Shown here: positions 62,374 through 64,000 of the stretch, piece by piece
How positions within the stretch are numbered: the stretch's first letter is position 1
Layout of the letters: each line of letters starts with the position of its first letter
From: Myxococcales bacterium
Lineage (GTDB): Bacteria; Myxococcota_A; Polyangia; Palsa-1104; JAEUJZ01
Length of the DNA stretch: 64,000 bases
Assembly (NCBI GenBank): GCA_016794505.1
Contig: JAEUJZ010000037.1
Coordinates: 310,001 to 374,000, forward strand
Direction of reading: 5' to 3'
Translations under genes and position numbers: made by a program
Notes under the pieces: generated by a model
The model's database searches: none
Told to the model about the DNA's origin: nothing
The model's input: only the letters and a program-made list of their open reading frames with translations

Positions 62374-64000
62374 ATGGGCATTCGGCTGAGTGACTTGAAC
62401 CCACCGCAGCGGCAAGCGGTGACGACAACCGAAGGGCCGCTTCTGGTCTTGGCCGGTGCGGGCTCGGGCAAGACGCGCGTCATCACCTATCGCATCGTCT
62501 ATCTGCTAGAGCGCGGCGTGCGCCCGGAAAACATCTTGGCTGTCAGCTTCACCAACAAGGCCGCCGACGAGATGCGCGAGCGCGTCGAGCGCCTGCTGGC
62601 CGCAACCGGCGACCGCAGTCGTCCGGCATCGTGGGCACGAGGGCTTACGCTTTCGACCTTTCACTCGCTGGGGCTGCTGCTTTTGAAAGCCGAAGCGGCG
62701 ACGCTGGGTCTGCACAGCGGCTTTTCGATCTATGACACAGCCGATCAGATTGGCGTCATTCGCGATGTGCTGCGCGATGCCCATATCGCAGGTCGCAAGC
62801 TCGACATCAAGGCGGTCTTGTCGCGCATCAGTCGCTGCAAGAACGGCGGACTTTCGCCGCAGCAGTTCATCGAACAGGTCAAGCGCGCTCGAATCGTCCA
62901 CGAATACGACGGCTTCACGGCCGAGATCTACCCGCGCTATCAGGCGCGTATGCGAGCGCTGTGTGCCTTTGACTTCGACGATCTGCTCGTCGAGACGCTG
63001 CGCCTTTTGCAAGATCACGAAGACGTGCGGCGTCGCTGGCAGCAGCGCTTTCAGTACCTGATGATCGATGAGTATCAGGACACCAACCGCTGTCAGCTCG
63101 ACCTTCTGCGCTTGCTCGCCGCGCCGCGCAACAACCTGGCTGTGGTCGGCGATGACGATCAGTCGATCTATGGCTGGCGGGGTGCTGAAAGCCGCAACAT
63201 CTTGCAGTTTTCCAAGCACTTCCCTGGCGCTCAGGTGATCAAGCTGGAAGAAAACTATCGCTCGACGGCGGTGGTGCTAAGCGCAGCCAATGCAGTGATC
63301 GCCAACAACCCAAGCCGCCACGAAAAGACGCTGTGGACCGCGCAGCCGGGCGGCGCGCTGATCGATGTCGTCGCCTGTCCCGACGAAAAAGCCGAGGCCG
63401 AGTGCATCGCCGCCGAGATCGATCGCCTGTGCGCTGAAGAGCGCTATCAACTGCGCGACTTCGCGATCTTGTATCGCAGCAACTCGCAGACCGCTGCCGT
63501 TGAAGAAGCGCTGCGGCAGGCGCGCATCGCGTATCGCGTGGTCGGCGGCCAGGCCTTTTTTGATCGCCGCGAGATCAAAGACGCGACGGCGTATCTAAAG
63601 CTCTTGGTCTTTCCCCACGACGAGCTGGCGCTGCGCCGGATCATCAACTATCCGCCACGCGGCTTGGGTCCCAAGGCCATCGAGCGCTTGAGCCAAGGCC
63701 ATCGCCGCGCCCAGAGCCGCCAGGCGAGCTTGTCGCTGTGGGATGTCCTTTTGGCGCTATCGCACGAGCGCGAGAGCGACCTCTTCGGCGAGCTATCGGT
63801 GTCTTCCAAGGTCTCGGCCGCGGGCGCCGCACGGCGTGCGAGCCCTGACGAAGCGAGCGAAGCGGTCGAGGCCACCGATGACACGATCGCGCCGCGGACG
63901 CTGGCCGCGCTGGGGCGCTTCGTCGATGTCGTGCAGCGCTATCGCACGGGCTTGCCGGCAGCCCTGCACAGCGGCGACCTGCACGCACACTGCACGTCGT
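62374..64000 (+). CDS. UvrD/PcrA-type DNA helicase, N-terminal part
   Basis: The ATG at 62374 opens a frame that continues past the window end (542 residues seen). Walker A AGAGSGKT is at residues 27-34, and the helicase motifs include SFTNKAADEM, YLMIDEYQDTN, the GDDDQSIYGWRGAE loop and LEENYRST. The enzyme unwinds DNA 3'-5' in nucleotide excision repair and replication restart. UvrD, PcrA and Rep cannot be told apart here. A weak AGGGGGAG lies 17 bases upstream of the start. Confidence 0.9.
   Translation, partial: MGIRLSDLNPPQRQAVTTTEGPLLVLAGAGSGKTRVITYRIVYLLERGVRPENILAVSFTNKAADEMRERVERLLAATGDRSRPASWARGLTLSTFHSLGLLLLKAEAATLGLHSGFSIYDTADQIGVIRDVLRDAHIAGRKLDIKAVLSRISRCKNGGLSPQQFIEQVKRARIVHEYDGFTAEIYPRYQARMRALCAFDFDDLLVETLRLLQDHEDVRRRWQQRFQYLMIDEYQDTNRCQLDLLRLLAAPRNNLAVVGDDDQSIYGWRGAESRNILQFSKHFPGAQVIKLEENYRSTAVVLSAANAVIANNPSRHEKTLWTAQPGGALIDVVACPDEKAEAECIAAEIDRLCAEERYQLRDFAILYRSNSQTAAVEEALRQARIAYRVVGGQAFFDRREIKDATAYLKLLVFPHDELALRRIINYPPRGLGPKAIERLSQGHRRAQSRQASLSLWDVLLALSHERESDLFGELSVSSKVSAAGAARRASPDEASEAVEATDDTIAPRTLAALGRFVDVVQRYRTGLPAALHSGDLHAHCTS

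Overview
The window is one contiguous piece of a very G+C-rich bacterial chromosome (roughly two thirds G+C by eye), densely packed with genes on both strands. The gene content points to a predatory or social myxobacterium-like organism (Myxococcota, Polyangia or a relative). It has several large eukaryotic-type Ser/Thr kinases fused to sensor, AAA-ATPase or membrane domains, many lipoproteins with hydrophobic signal peptides ending in Cys, paired OmpP1/FadL barrels, a TonB receptor, an ECF sigma/FecR pair, a class II photolyase and a self-sufficient CYP102-like P450. This assignment is inference from family content. I see no rRNA, tRNA, CRISPR array, transposase or phage gene.

Layout. 1-7121: the tail of an unrecognised gene, a lysine-tailed helical protein on the minus strand, then two tandem, translationally coupled sensor proteins. 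Both have a lipoprotein signal, an extracellular domain, a 7TM region, a GAF domain and a kinase domain; the second kinase domain has lost its catalytic residues. 7130-9272: a TGAAACA repeat cluster, a persulfide-dioxygenase-like enzyme, and an outer-membrane protein whose signal peptide contains a TTCC microsatellite. 9335-15586: a lipid-oxidation island with a 1175-aa P450-reductase fusion, a TetR regulator, a PF10118-type diiron protein and an SDR, with two matching operator-like palindromes between the divergent genes. 15669-23812: a CBM9-like lipoprotein, a LysR regulator, an aldehyde dehydrogenase, a TonB receptor and a Cys-rich lipoprotein.

23829-29874 (minus): a kinase-AAA-TPR giant and a class II photolyase fused to a reduced renalase-like flavoprotein. 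30202-35226 (plus): superoxide dismutase, ThpR, a molybdopterin oxidoreductase and an ACT-domain malic enzyme, closed by a strong bidirectional terminator. 35386-39966: a small lysine-rich winged-helix-like protein, RlmD-type methyltransferase, and an ECF sigma factor overlapping a FecR/TPR protein. 39990-42356 (minus): universal stress protein, c-type cytochrome, PrxQ peroxiredoxin. 42486-45109: a TPR protein and a membrane Ser/Thr kinase.

45110-50654 (minus): five tightly packed genes, glgA - lysR - radical SAM/SPASM - PEP-synthase regulatory protein - membrane protein, suggesting a carbon-storage/gluconeogenesis switch with an unexplained radical SAM enzyme. 50830-58348: a small lipoprotein, then a minus-strand operon dtd - fadL - fadL - lipoprotein - serine hydrolase in which three of the four junctions are ATGA overlaps, and a diheme cytochrome. 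58374-64000: a repeat-type protein with a probable frameshift, an A+T-rich DUF3592-like gene, a PATAN/J-like protein, and the 5' part of a UvrD/PcrA helicase running off the window.

The most promising leads are the kinase/pseudokinase receptor pair, the photolyase-renalase fusion, the P450 island with its paired operators and novel P450 N-terminal domain, and the glgA-rSAM-PPSR operon.
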